From Psococerastis gibbosa (taxonomy: Eukaryota; Arthropoda; Insecta; Psocodea; Psocidae): a stretch of DNA of 64,000 nucleotides. Made by a program: the position numbers and the translations under genes. The stretch is from positions 1,860,001 through 1,924,000 of the forward strand of contig OZ020485.1 of assembly GCA_963971405.1 (NCBI GenBank), written 5' to 3'. The notes beneath the pieces are model-generated. The model saw nothing but the letters and a program-made list of their open reading frames with translations. It was not told where the DNA came from and made no database searches. Below are positions 53,271-64,000 of this stretch, piece after piece (the stretch's first letter is position 1; every line of letters starts with the position of its first letter).

Positions 53271-56200
53271 CAATCATCCAATTCAATAACGAAGTGAAAT
53301 ATTTGTGCGAATCTAATTTGAAAATGGGGTGGCCAACAAAGCCGTCTGGTCACCTCATCAGCTCGCTTTGTGCTCGTACACATTCACTTTTGTATTTTGC
53401 ACTGCTACAGCTGTTTCTTTGTCAATGGGCTAAGTTTAATTAAAGTAAAAGCTGCCACTCATGTCATTTTAAACGTGTCCAAAATTACATTTATCAAAGA
53501 TGGAACAACTAAATATCTTTCCGCCAATAGCTCTTAAAGCCTTAAAGTGCATCTTGATTGACCAACTATCAATTCTTCAATTATTAAATTGCACCATCCA
53601 ATCAGGGACAAGAATGGATTCTGACGTAAGAAAGCATTCATAAAAATGCCGCTATATCTCACCACATATGACACGGGTTAACCTATATAAGTACACCTCT
53701 TATAAATTAAACAAAAATATTGTAAATCGATTGATAACCGATTATTGAACATGCTGAATGTAGCAAGAATTTTGCTCCATTGAATTTTATCCGCTAGCGT
53801 TTTGGATAAAATCGGTTAATCTCATAATTTATTCACAATCTATCAACTCTTAGAGCCTACCTGTCACTGGTATCGAATTTATTTCTCGTCCAGCGTAGCA
53901 TCTGGGTACCTGAAGACTTCGCAACTCAATGAAGAACATGGTCTTACTTCACTTCCTTAAGTCTGGTTAGTCTAGGCCTACTTATCGTGAAGGTATTCTC
54001 TATTTTTGCGTCGAAATATTGATAAAATCTCTAGGGAGATGTCCATGTTTGAATTCGATGTTTTTGTTTACAATAAGTTCCTTTGTCGGTATGAACTAGA
54101 AGGCTGCGCACTGTTTGTCTATGCCATTAATACAAAAATAACAAATAAATATTTAAACTGATTTTATTGAAATAACTCTTCTTTTTTTTCAACGTAAGTT
54201 TAATAACTAATTTATAAATCTAATTCTTATAAAATGGCACCAAATAAAGTAATTTTTGCATTCAAAGTGATTAGATTTTAAATCCCAGCAATTTCGCGGC
54301 AACGGGTATGCCAAGCGGTGCCTTAGAAAAAGGAAAACACTGATTTCCGGAAGAGGGAAATATGGTGGCGATTCCTGAAATTGGGCCCGTATAATTTTTG
54401 ATTTTTTATTCTTGGTAATAAAGAAAACCAACCTAATTCTACAATGTTAATTTATTAATTACTTTTATTTTCATCTGATACAGGGTAAGCATTAAATCCA
54501 TTGTTTTAACCTACTTTTTCTCTGAGAAATTAGTGAATTTCTGGGACCATGCCTTGCTCTAAGTGCGATGCCATGTGGCCCAATTGAAATAAATTTAATT
54601 ACTTTCAACGTTGAACTTTTAGTGGAATTTTTACTGATAAATGTTTTTTCCAACTGTGTTCAGTTGATTCCTGAAATTTGGCAGATTTCGTTTAATTAAT
54701 TCTTCACTAAAACCCAATTTTGTTGCAAACCGCTCACATGGTCGCTATGCGTTATGGGTTAACCTTAGTAGTGGGTTACGAAATTAAAGAGATTTAAAAC
54801 CTGACTAAATTAATTATTTAACTACACAACGTAAATTAAATAAAATACATTAATTCTCCCAACAATCTTTAATTAAAATATAGAATGGCTCAGACAGTGT
54901 GTTATAGCTAACTCTGGTTTATTCTAGCAAGGGCCCAGAAATTGTGGAGTTCTAATGGATTTCGGGTCTGCGAAAACGTAGGTTGAGATGCCTTGACCTG
55001 GTTCCTACGGAAAAACTTAATTTTTTGAACGTGGACTAGTTCTAACCAGCAATAAAAAAACAACTAGGAGTTCTGTCTGGTAAGCTTACTTTGCTATACT
55101 AGTATTAACTGTATGCGACAGGCTTAGATGTTTGAATAGACAATATTGAATTAATTTTGAAAGCTCTTAGTAAATTCAGCCAGTACTTTATCTAACCTTG
55201 TGAAATATATTTTCGTTTTCGGAATAAAAAGTTGATAAGCTAACTGGGGTCGCACGATTTGCCCTCATGGAGCAATCGTCAGAGGCGTAGGCAGTCAAAT
55301 GCCTTCCCCCCCTTTCTCAATTTACGTTGAGCTCTTTTCTCGATATTTTTCTCAACCACATGAGACTACTTTTAAACATTTAGTGTGCTCCGTTTAAGAT
55401 TCGATTCCCTTTTTATTCAACTTTAAGCAAGTTTCTGAACTTACAAGTTAGTTCAAACTATTTTGAGGTTTTGGCCGGAAAGTGTTTTATTCAAGTCTAA
55501 TGCATACAAGTTAATGCTATAGGTCTACTATTTATCATTTTTAACTAGAGAGAGATGTTACCATTTGTACGTCACTACTTGACCAGCGAATTAAGATAGC
55601 TCAATGGATCTTAATAGCAGATTAGCCAACTTAGTCTACCTTTTTGGAGTCAACCAATCGAACTAGGTTTCTAAATTTTATTCTGGCTACTAGTTAGAAG
55701 CAGTTGCTTAGTAAATTTAATGGAAAGTATCTGCATTCTTCAATCACGTTTCCAATTCGTCTCCAGTCGCTCGTATGTGGAAGCTGCTATGCTGCTAAGA
55801 TTAGTGTTCGAAAATTCTGTGAATTAAAATTTTGTTTCCAGGTCCAAGTTCTTCGTTCTCCGACTTCTTCGTTCTCCAAGTTCTTCGTTCTCCTTCTTTT
55901 GATTTTCTCTCATCTTTCATTTTTTTTCCTCCTTCATCACCTCGGATCTCTCCAAGTAAATTATGCCTAACTTCAAAGGTGATGCTTCAAGTGTTTGCTT
56001 CTCTATCTCGGATGCTGGTTTTTCTCCTGCGGTTTGAAACCATTGATGCTATGATGCCGGTTTAACCTCTCACGGCCGTGCGGGCCTAAAACGCTGGTGG
56101 CAAGGATGCAGGGATCTTAGATGCTGATGATGGAAGATACTAGTCTACTCATTCCTTTCTGCAACTCTTCTACCATTGGGTTTATTGTTAAGGTACCCCA

Positions 56201-58112
56201 GTATGAATGCGTGAGTGAAATGTTGCCCTTATAGGAGTATTTTTTTGAAATTCGGACTCTAAACTTGAAATTTAATTTTGAATACTACATTAGTTTTAAT
56301 TAAATAGTCTGAATTAGTAAATTTATATTTTTGATATCAGCTTACCTTTTGCTTCTTTTTTTGCTTTCTTTTCTGGAAACCTAGGAGTTGAGTGAGTCCT
56401 CCTTTTTAAGTTAATATTATTTTGAGCATAGCTGCTTAAGTTCAGCCAGGGATAGAGAAATTCTCCCTGTTCGGGTAATTGTTCTTCTTTCCAGCATTCT
56501 ATTAATTTTGAGATGAACAAATTATTATAAGTCATGTATTTTCCTCTGATAATACTTAATTCTAGTGAAATGTACTAACCAACTAATTGTAATTTTCCTT
56601 ACAGTATTGTGATATCATGTATTGCTTATTTCTTATTGACCATAAGGTTATTATATTGGGTTAAATTAGATTTTCTGTTGTTCTTGGCTTGGCACGTTCC
56701 CTGAATGTCTTGGAAGGTTTTGGTTGAGATTTTTATTCGGAGATCTATTCAAAAAAAACTAGCAGTCTAATAGAATTAAAACAGTTTAAAAAGGATCTAC
56801 GCCCAACATCTCTTCTTGACTCGAGCTAGGTCGCGGTGATTATTGTTTTGTGGATTTCTGAAAATAAGAATAAATGGTAAATAATTTTCTTCTTTTTTTT
56901 GGTTCGGTTTTGTGTAATATTAAAAGTTACGTTTTCCGGAATTCACATTACAAGAAAAAAATGGAGCCCAGGGCGTGGGGCTGCGAAACTGCAAAATTGC
57001 AATTTATTTTTCAAATGCCATGGCGTAGTGCTGCACAACTGCATTTTGTTTTAATTCTTAAAGACTGTTAGTTGGTTGATGGATCACCGAGTAATTATGT
57101 CCGTCTTGCCTTGCAAGTTGGGAGCTTTGATGCGCTGTGAACATTAGTTAATCTTGGGGAAAACCCTCTTTTTCATAGAGTACTCCTACCCATTGGGTAG
57201 AATGCAATTTTTTCTCTTAGGCTTTGTGCCTCATCTTGTGTTATTGTGGTATAATATTGATAAACTTATTATTTCTCTGTCTTCGATTTGCCTTGTAAGT
57301 GCTTTTGCCTTTGGTGACGAAGTTTTCTCTCAGTCTGTAAGTGCTTTTGCCTTGACTTTCTTCCGTTCCTATTTTTATTCATTGGTACGTACTGTGGTTT
57401 TTAGGTAGATTTGTCCTATGCCATTTGACCTTAGTGGTTCAGTATTCTTCCATGAATCGTTTCTCTATTTATTAGTTTCGAAGCTATCTCTTCGAATGGC
57501 GTCCAACCCGTGCTTAATCTTTTTGGTGAATTGTTGCAGATTCTCCGTGTTGTCTTTAGTTGTCGTTAGTAGTGGTACTCTTCCCATCGCCTCTTTTGTT
57601 GGATGTTTGGTTCCTGTTAACTGCTATTTTTGGATAAATTTAATTTTTAACTAATCAATGGCCACTCGGGTCTTGCAATTGCATTCGGTATGATTTGTCC
57701 GTTTTGCGGTTTGCTGAATTAAGCGCAATGAAAATCCCTCGATTTTGTTATTTAATTTAATAAATAAATAATTAATTTTTTTCAAGACACAGAACTTTTA
57801 AGGGCTCTAGGATTGGAGATTTTTGTCTTCGTCAGTTTAGTTTATTAACGCTCTGTGGATTGAAGTTAAATGCCTGTAGTAATTTTGTGCTGCGGTTTCC
57901 TTTTTAAAGAATCCTTCTCGATTTAATTAATTAATCGCTCTCTTAGTAATAGAGTAATAGGAACCAAATAATGATTTTATTTTTAATTTTAATTTTTTTT
58001 TTTAAATTTAAAGTGTCCCCTAAATTGTCACCTCGTGTTTTGGGTCTCGCTTGGCCTTTTTATATGAATTTTAATTTTCTAGATTTATTTTCCTTCTTGG
58101 AAATCTGGAAAT

Positions 58113-58143
<31 letters not shown>

Positions 58144-58205
58144 TTCTTGATGTCTGTAGACATTTATTCTCTCTGATTTTCCTTTTAAATTAAAACAAAC
58201 AAAAT
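53271..58205. other. Long gene-free stretch, probably including leader or LTR of the gypsy element
   Basis: No convincing frame in 4.9 kb. Landmarks are three tandem TTCTTCGTTCTCC units at 55848-55897, and a pair of imperfect 24-bp repeats (GCTGCGAAACTGCA and GCTGCACAACTGCA) at about 56970 and 57018. AAGTGCTTTTGCCTT occurs twice, at 57297 and 57341, and there is a run of about 25 A at 58118-58142. AATAAA at 55223, followed by an AACTGGGGTCGCACG phrase, could mark an LTR end and primer site, but the distance to gag (about 2.9 kb) is large. I could not match any of it to the sequence after 63583. Confidence 0.4.
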
Positions 58206-59789
58206 ATGAGTAAAACAGTAGCCTCAGTTCTGCACTACCTAGGTAGGAGCGAGCTAGAGACTATTTGTGTCACTTTGAATTTATCTTCCTCGGGTACTAA
58301 CCCTGATCTTAGGTATGCAATTGCGTCTCATTTGGAGGCTAACCCACAAAATTTATTATTAATTGATGAGCTCAAGCACTTAAGTGCTCATGACCTTTTT
58401 CCGGCGGAGATTGCGTTCTTAGCTAACGAGTCTAAGAAAAGTAATCTAAAATTACCGGATGGGACTCTAGAAAGGCCTAACACCCCAATAGATAGTTCGG
58501 GGAAGGCCAATCCATTTATTTTCCCTACCATATTTGGGCCATACGTCCAAACTGGTACTGGAGCTACCAACCCTAATGTTAAACTTCTTATACCTAATCC
58601 TCCAATTGGAACTGGAGCTGTTAATCCTCCTCCACCTTTACCTTTAGGAACAGGATTCGTTCCTTCAACAATTGCTGGGCCAGTCCCTCCGCAAGGGATT
58701 AATGTGCCACAAAATGTATCCTCTTCAGTTAACCCTAATGCTTTTCCTCAGGGCCAACCAATTGATGCAAACATATTGCAGGCCATACTTTCCAATGTAG
58801 CCTCTCAAAACCTATCTCAATTGCAGGTTTTACTGCAACGTCCTCCTGCCATGGTTACTACTTCATCCCCCACGGATGCTCTGTTGAGAGAGTGCCGACA
58901 AAAGAATATTGTATTCAAAGGCACAAGAGAAGAAAATTTCCCACTGTTTTTAAGGAAATTCGAATCTGCTAAAACGTTGTATAGAGTTTCTGACCAAGAT
59001 ACATTAAACCTTCTTTCAAATGTTCTTGATGGTGCCGCGCTTAGATGGTGGCTCACCAACAAACTTAACTTTACCACTTGGCAACAGGCTAAAGTAGCCT
59101 TGAAAGCCATTTACACTGATTCAAAGTGGGCTGACGCTCAGCTTCGAATAGCAATACATAGTAGAACGCAAGGGCCAATGGAGCCAGTAGTGGATTTTAT
59201 TACTTGTCTACGCTATATGAACCAAGACTTAGTTACTCCTATGTCAGAGGGGGAACTCTTAAGTCTTCTTCAACTTCACTTACATCCAACATTGAGTGCC
59301 GCCTTAGGCAGTACTAATTATCATAATCTTGCAGATTTTGAAACAGGTTGTAGAGAAGCAGAAAGTAAGCTGCATCAATGGAGTATGTATTCTCCTCCAA
59401 CCTATGAAACATTGGCTGACCCGCTATATGGTGACCCTACCCTTAAGCGACCCGTGAAGACCGTTAGTGCCGTTGCAGTTGTTACTCAGCCTAATAATTC
59501 AGGGCCTTCTTGTAAAAATTGCGCATCTCCAGACCATAATGTCCGGCAATGCCCACACTTAATTAAGCCCAGTTGCTATGAGTGCTTGGCTCCACAGAAA
59601 ACTATTTGGAACTGCGGATGTGTTGGTGCTACAGATTTTAGAAAATCACGGCGACCTCCCGACAATGTCCAGGTTAACGCCGTAGACATGACCGTTCAGC
59701 AGCAACTTAATAACCTACGTGGTATGGTTGAACGTCTGACGTCTGTTAACGTCAATAATAATCCATTCACCGGACCATCGTCAAACTAG
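58206..59789 (+). CDS. gag: Gag polyprotein of a Ty3/gypsy retrotransposon
   Basis: 527 codons from ATG 58206 to TAG 59787-59789. Residues 1-120 are helical and charged, and 120-210 are Pro/Asn/Gly-rich. Residues about 230-400 form the capsid domain: FPLFLRKFESAKTLYRVSDQ, GAALRWWLTNK, TTWQQAKVALKAIY and SEGELLSLLQLHLHP. The nucleocapsid has one standard zinc knuckle (C436-x2-C-x4-H-x4-C449) and a second cluster at about 457-470 where Lys stands in the His position. Gag packages element RNA into virus-like particles. ATG is preceded by an A-rich context and no other ATG lies close upstream in frame. The frame is uninterrupted. pol overlaps in the -1 frame. Confidence 0.9.
   Translation: MSKTVASVLHYLGRSELETICVTLNLSSSGTNPDLRYAIASHLEANPQNLLLIDELKHLSAHDLFPAEIAFLANESKKSNLKLPDGTLERPNTPIDSSGKANPFIFPTIFGPYVQTGTGATNPNVKLLIPNPPIGTGAVNPPPPLPLGTGFVPSTIAGPVPPQGINVPQNVSSSVNPNAFPQGQPIDANILQAILSNVASQNLSQLQVLLQRPPAMVTTSSPTDALLRECRQKNIVFKGTREENFPLFLRKFESAKTLYRVSDQDTLNLLSNVLDGAALRWWLTNKLNFTTWQQAKVALKAIYTDSKWADAQLRIAIHSRTQGPMEPVVDFITCLRYMNQDLVTPMSEGELLSLLQLHLHPTLSAALGSTNYHNLADFETGCREAESKLHQWSMYSPPTYETLADPLYGDPTLKRPVKTVSAVAVVTQPNNSGPSCKNCASPDHNVRQCPHLIKPSCYECLAPQKTIWNCGCVGATDFRKSRRPPDNVQVNAVDMTVQQQLNNLRGMVERLTSVNVNNNPFTGPSSN
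59762..59789 (+). other. gag-pol overlap, presumed -1 frameshift window
   Basis: The pol frame is open back to 59762, just after a TAA at 59759-59761, so gag and pol overlap by 28 nt with pol in the -1 frame. The first ATG in the pol frame lies about 90 codons after its TTG at 59813, inside the protease region. Expression therefore needs frameshifting in this window. I see no classical X-XXY-YYZ heptamer. Confidence 0.6.
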
Positions 59790-62700
59790 TCTCTCCCATC
59801 AATGCGTCCGAATTGATTGGTGAGGTTAGCGACAGACAGGACCGTGGAGTAATATATAGAAAATTCCCCGATCTTGACAAACAAATAAAAGTTAGTTCTT
59901 TTGCATATTGTGGTGGTGACAATAGCTCCAGATATTTCTTTGAGGTTAATTTAGTTAAAAATTTCTCTGTTTTAAGTCTTTTAGACACTGGCAGTTCGGC
60001 GGATCTGTTGGATTCGAAACTGTGGTTCACTTTACAACAAAAAGGTGTTAGATTACGTCCTTGTATTGGCGAAGCTCAAGTAGCTAATGGCCAAATGGCT
60101 CAAGTGACGGGATCGTGCGATCTTGACATTGAGATCGAGACTCCCGGAAAAGTCCACAAGTGTCGGTCTCGTTTCTATTTACTGAAAAACCTGAGTTTTC
60201 CAGCTATAATAGGTATGTCCACCTTACGAAAATTGGGTGCTGACCTTAGTTTTGGTAGTGATACCTTGACCCTTAATGCCGATGTTTTCCCGGTACGTTT
60301 GTTTTTACAAAATGGGAAAAGTTACAATTCAAATGTCGCTGAGGTCACAATAGCGGATGATACCGTCGCAAATAATACTATTCCTTCAGCTCCTGAAGTT
60401 TGTGTTGATAGTGACCCTGTTACTGAAACTAGTTCTCTTGAGAAATTTTTAGCTCAACCAGCTTCTGACCTATTATGTAGTCTGACCTCTGGTCTGACAA
60501 ATAAACTCAATTTACCGGTTCCTCTAGAGCCTGAAAAGCGTGAACCTAGTAGTAATTTTGAGCTTCTGTCTCAGTATGAATTTAAACCCTCTAAAGTCAT
60601 AGAAAGCTCACAAGTCGCTTCTGTTGATATTGAGTCTAATCCACTTTCAATAAGTAACGCATGTAAGCCTAAGACGGTCTCGTTTCAACCTTCTGTAGAT
60701 ACTTACGTCATTAAGTCAAATGAGTGGAAGAGTTTTAAGCCTGTTGAGGAAGATGAGCCTGTTGAAGCTAATAAATCTGTCTTAAATAACCCTAAAGGCT
60801 TGACTTCAGTTAAACTGTTAGAACAACCTAGAGATGACATGGGTGTCGTCGAAGACGAGTTATGTGATATCTTAGAATGGGATCCCTCCCAACCCCCTTC
60901 TACTAATTCGGAAAATATTGTTATAAAGCACCCCGACTTAACCGAGGAGCAGAAGCTTGATTATATTTCATTTATTTCAAAATGGAAAGAAAAATTTGCC
61001 TTGTCGCCAGGAAAATGTAAGGTGGGTGAGCACAAATTGTATCTAAAACCTAACGCTCTCCCTTACAGACGAAAATATAATCGGTTTAGCCCTCCTATGC
61101 TAGAGTTCATTAAGGGACAATGTGATAAACTCCTAAAAGATGGGATTATTGAGCCTTCTGACTCAGAATACTCTAGTGGTATAACCTTAGCCTTAAAGAA
61201 GAACAAAGACTTTAGGATGTGTGTCGATTTTCGTCCGCTCAATGCAATGACCGAATTACCGGCGCATGACCTGCCTCGCATGGATGAGCTAATTGACAAA
61301 CTTAAGCCCGCTAAGTATATTGTTACGTTAGATCTTAGTTCCGGATTCCACCAGATTAAGATGTCAGATTCCTCTAAACATCTAACTGCATTTTGGTCCC
61401 CAAGTCACAACCGGTTGTTTCATTTTAACTACATGCCTTATGGTCTCTCTAGTGCCCCAGGTTCTTTTCAACGAATCATGACCATGTTGTTAGGTCATCT
61501 TCCATGGACAGTGATTTATATTGATGACGTGTTGATCATGGCTACGACGTACGATGAATTACGTCATAGGCTTGACCAGGTACTGCAGATCATGTTTGAT
61601 GCAGGACTTGCCATAAATTGGGATAAAGTGTCACACTTAGCCGATGAAACGGTGTACTTGGGAATGAAAATCAAGGACGGTAAGGTCATGGTGACCGATG
61701 AGAAAATAGATGTAATAAAAAGATTTCCTACCCCTCAAAATGTTTCCTCAGTACGTAGTTTTATTGGAATGTGTGCGTGGTTTAAGAGGTTTATCCCTCA
61801 ATTTAGTAAAACGGCAGCTCCTTTGACTATGCTTACTCGAAAATCTGTACCTTTTCAATGGGGTCCGGATCAAGAGCAAGCGTTTCAAGAACTTAAGCAA
61901 TGTCTTATATCATCCCCTGTTTTAACCCTTCCTGACCCGTCTCTTCCATACGAGCTTTTCTGTGACGCATCTACAATTGCCTTAGGAGCTGTGCTAGTAC
62001 AGATGGTTGATGGTGAGCGTAGAGTAATCGCTTACACGAGTAAGAAACTCAGTAAGACTCAATCAGCTCTCTCGATGTTCGAACTCGAGACAATGGCTGT
62101 ACTTTTTAGTATCAATCAATTCCGTCATTATGTTTACGGTACTCACTTTGTGGTACACACAGATTGTCAAGCAATCAAGTGGATTTTCAATCTGCGTAAC
62201 CCTTCCCCTCGAATTTCAAGGATTCAGGCTACCTTGTGCAATTATGATTTTGACATAGTCCATATTTCTGGGATTAAAAATTCTGTCAGTGACTGTCTCA
62301 GTCGAGTAGAAATCTCTGCTGTTCAGTTACTTCCTGATAAACCTACCTGGGACTTCACCAATACTACGGACAATTGGTATAGTGATCTACGGGAAAAAGT
62401 TATCCATGACACCTGTCACAAATACCCTCTGTTCAAGGTCGAAAAGTCTTTCTTAATGAAGCTAATACGGTCTCGGGAGGACAAAACCTATTCTTACAGA
62501 ATTGTCGTTCCTAAGGATTTTAGAAATGAAATAATGAAGTATAATCATGACGTGGCGTCCGTAGGACACCCCGGAGTGACTCGAATGTTTTCTCGCCTTG
62601 TCACAACTTATTACTGGCCGCTAATGATTAGAGATTGTAAGGCTTATGTCAAATCTTGTGTATTGTGCCAAAAATTTAAGGCCGATAATCGTAAGCCTGC

Positions 62701-63583
62701 TGGTCTAATGGCTGTACATAAACCCCCTACCAAGGTTGGTCTCTCGTGGACTGCCGATTTAATAGGCCCTCTTGTCCAAAGTAATGGGTATAAACATATT
62801 GCTATTTTCACGGAGTCAGTGTCTAAGTGGGTGGTTACTGTTCCACTCAGAACTGCCACTGCTCGTACATTGACCGATGCATTCGCCAATAACGTTGTTA
62901 TGAAATATGGGGCATTATCACTAATCCTTGTGGATAATGGCGGACAATTTATCTCCAATCTATTTACAGAGTACTGTGAGTCACGAGGGATAGCAATACG
63001 ATTCAACGCGGTCTATTTTCCGTCCGCGAACGAAACGGAACGCTACGTGCGAACCAACAAATTAATGTTAGCCATCTTTGTTCACGAAGAACAGCGGCTG
63101 TGGTCTCGTTATTTACCCCTGGTTACGTTTGCCATGAACTCGTCCCGTAGTGAGACGACTGGAGTGTCTCCAGATCGTTTATTTCTTGGTAGACCGATGC
63201 GAGGTTTATTTGAACCTTTGTGCCCACTGAGAAACTCAGATATAATTGAAGAAGACCCCGTTACGGTGGATAATGAAATAAAGGCTGAAACGAAAGCTGT
63301 ACTGGAGCGTGTCACGAAGTATCGTGAAGTCGCGAAATTGAGACAGCAAAAGTATTATAATCGTGGTCGAAGAGTAGTTAATTTTCACCCTGGTGAGTGT
63401 GTGTTGAGGAAAAATATTAGAAGATCCGATGCGCAAGCCGGGGTTACGAAAAGTTTAATGGCGAGATATATAGGTCCCTTCACAATCCGTGCGAGAGCTG
63501 GAAATTCTTCCTATATCTTAGAAACGATGGACGGTGACGAAGCTGGAAGATGGCATGTTTCGTTCTTACGCCCATTCGTATAA
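59762..63583 (+). CDS. pol: Pol polyprotein: protease, reverse transcriptase, RNase H, integrase (Ty3/gypsy)
   Basis: Counting from 59813 as residue 1, the protease has LLDTGSSADLL at 56-66 (catalytic Asp 58). The reverse transcriptase spans about 400-640, with DFRPLNAMT, VTLDLSSGFHQIK and the catalytic YIDD (569-572). RNase H has FCDASTIALGAVL at about 716, ELETMAVL and HTDCQAIKW. Integrase has the zinc module H912/H919/C949/C952, then catalytic D981 (TADLIGPL), D1041 (VDNGGQF) and E1076. A C-terminal RYIGPFTI ... WHVSFLRPFV module follows. The order PR-RT-RH-IN is that of Ty3/gypsy. No env frame follows and no chromodomain is seen. All catalytic residues are kept with no stops, so the element is recent and possibly active. 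Confidence 0.92.
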   Translation, partial: SIHRTIVKLVSPINASELIGEVSDRQDRGVIYRKFPDLDKQIKVSSFAYCGGDNSSRYFFEVNLVKNFSVLSLLDTGSSADLLDSKLWFTLQQKGVRLRPCIGEAQVANGQMAQVTGSCDLDIEIETPGKVHKCRSRFYLLKNLSFPAIIGMSTLRKLGADLSFGSDTLTLNADVFPVRLFLQNGKSYNSNVAEVTIADDTVANNTIPSAPEVCVDSDPVTETSSLEKFLAQPASDLLCSLTSGLTNKLNLPVPLEPEKREPSSNFELLSQYEFKPSKVIESSQVASVDIESNPLSISNACKPKTVSFQPSVDTYVIKSNEWKSFKPVEEDEPVEANKSVLNNPKGLTSVKLLEQPRDDMGVVEDELCDILEWDPSQPPSTNSENIVIKHPDLTEEQKLDYISFISKWKEKFALSPGKCKVGEHKLYLKPNALPYRRKYNRFSPPMLEFIKGQCDKLLKDGIIEPSDSEYSSGITLALKKNKDFRMCVDFRPLNAMTELPAHDLPRMDELIDKLKPAKYIVTLDLSSGFHQIKMSDSSKHLTAFWSPSHNRLFHFNYMPYGLSSAPGSFQRIMTMLLGHLPWTVIYIDDVLIMATTYDELRHRLDQVLQIMFDAGLAINWDKVSHLADETVYLGMKIKDGKVMVTDEKIDVIKRFPTPQNVSSVRSFIGMCAWFKRFIPQFSKTAAPLTMLTRKSVPFQWGPDQEQAFQELKQCLISSPVLTLPDPSLPYELFCDASTIALGAVLVQMVDGERRVIAYTSKKLSKTQSALSMFELETMAVLFSINQFRHYVYGTHFVVHTDCQAIKWIFNLRNPSPRISRIQATLCNYDFDIVHISGIKNSVSDCLSRVEISAVQLLPDKPTWDFTNTTDNWYSDLREKVIHDTCHKYPLFKVEKSFLMKLIRSREDKTYSYRIVVPKDFRNEIMKYNHDVASVGHPGVTRMFSRLVTTYYWPLMIRDCKAYVKSCVLCQKFKADNRKPAGLMAVHKPPTKVGLSWTADLIGPLVQSNGYKHIAIFTESVSKWVVTVPLRTATARTLTDAFANNVVMKYGALSLILVDNGGQFISNLFTEYCESRGIAIRFNAVYFPSANETERYVRTNKLMLAIFVHEEQRLWSRYLPLVTFAMNSSRSETTGVSPDRLFLGRPMRGLFEPLCPLRNSDIIEEDPVTVDNEIKAETKAVLERVTKYREVAKLRQQKYYNRGRRVVNFHPGECVLRKNIRRSDAQAGVTKSLMARYIGPFTIRARAGNSSYILETMDGDEAGRWHVSFLRPFV

Positions 63584-64000
63584 AAATATTTCTATACAGA
63601 TGCAAGATATCACTTTAAAAAAAAAAAGAGCGTTCCTAGTTCTCGATAGTAGAATCCTTCTTGATTATGGTCAATATACCCCCGATGTTCTTGACATCCG
63701 AGCCCGGATAGTTTCCGGCTAATTTTATTACTAAGTTTCAAGTAGGAAAAATTATTTCTTATATTTTCTATTATTTTAAATAAAGAAAAAACAAAAAAAA
63801 AAAAATTCAATTTTTTTTTTTTTTTTTTTTTTATTGGTCAATATCCCCCGGATATTTTCCCTCCTTGTAAAGGGTTGGTTGGTCAGACAGCTGCTTGCTG
63901 TCTATACTATGTTTCCAATGCTTTTACTTTCCGCGAAGTTTTTCGAAATGTCTGCGTTGCCTGTTCATCTTGGCCTTTCGTTACTCCCACAGATGATAAG
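63584..64000 (+). other. 3' non-coding end of the gypsy element (LTR not delimited)
   Basis: Contains A-rich tracts at 63618-63630 (a candidate polypurine primer site, AAAAAAGAG) and 63782-63805, then a T-run (63809-63831). TATGGTCAATATACCCCCG (63668) and TTGGTCAATATCCCCCGGA (63835) form a diverged direct repeat. No segment of this tail could be matched to sequence upstream of gag, so most of the 3' LTR probably lies beyond the window. Confidence 0.45.

Noticed and set aside
53271..58205. Several frames of 60-88 codons upstream of gag as genes or an env-like frame
   Set aside because: Low-complexity Phe/Ser/Leu-rich translations of T-rich DNA, no start context or domain; no envelope-like frame follows pol either.
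1..64000. CRISPR arrays, bacterial operons or Shine-Dalgarno sites
   Set aside because: No regularly spaced short repeats with unique spacers and no prokaryotic gene arrangement; the content is animal transposons.

Overview
The window looks like repeat-rich intergenic DNA from an animal, most likely an arthropod. It is AT-rich and intron-free wherever coding sequence can be read. It carries no recognisable host gene, no bacterial-type operon, and many animal transposon lineages. Retroelements with insect-type architecture (a LOA/R1-like LINE, CR1-group LINEs, Ty3/gypsy, Penelope-like remnants) argue for an insect or close relative. I cannot name the species.

Layout. 1-11 kb is a mosaic of broken LINEs (RTE-like, R1/LOA-like, CR1/jockey-like), a Harbinger transposase scrap, and a 198-bp foldback element with a 13-bp target-site duplication whose centre resembles a hammerhead ribozyme. 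11-20 kb holds tandem duplications, small inverted-repeat elements, a long-arm foldback (15.0-15.7 kb), a second Penelope-type foldback (17.1 kb), a Penelope-like GIY-YIG remnant (18.8-19.3 kb) and a polyadenylated LINE tail (19.5-20.6 kb). 21-34 kb is dominated by two high-copy dispersed families, here called A (about 850 bp, hairpin ends) and B (0.9-1.5 kb). It also has a clean 5'-truncated LINE (27.17-28.48 kb) with a poly-A tail and a 10-bp target-site duplication. 34-36 kb contains a head-to-head pair of tRNA-like sequences, a tandem array of about 280 bp units and a dead mariner/Tc1 transposase.

36.5-42 kb is an almost complete LOA/R1-like LINE on the minus strand, with ORF1 broken by a single TAG and ORF2 by a single-base shift. 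43.6-44.3 kb is a Harbinger-type inverted-repeat element. 45.5-50.3 kb is a nested structure: an old CR1-like LINE on the plus strand is split by a younger CR1-group LINE on the minus strand. 50.3-53.3 kb has further B, A and D repeats and LINE debris. 53.3-58.2 kb has no readable gene and probably includes the leader of the last element. 58.2-63.6 kb is an intact-looking Ty3/gypsy retrotransposon (gag plus -1 frame pol) whose 3' end runs toward the window edge.

The genes do not form a cellular pathway. They work as self-contained mobile-element cassettes: nucleic-acid-binding ORF1/Gag proteins with endonuclease, reverse transcriptase, RNase H or integrase. They supply the likely machinery for the non-autonomous repeats around them.
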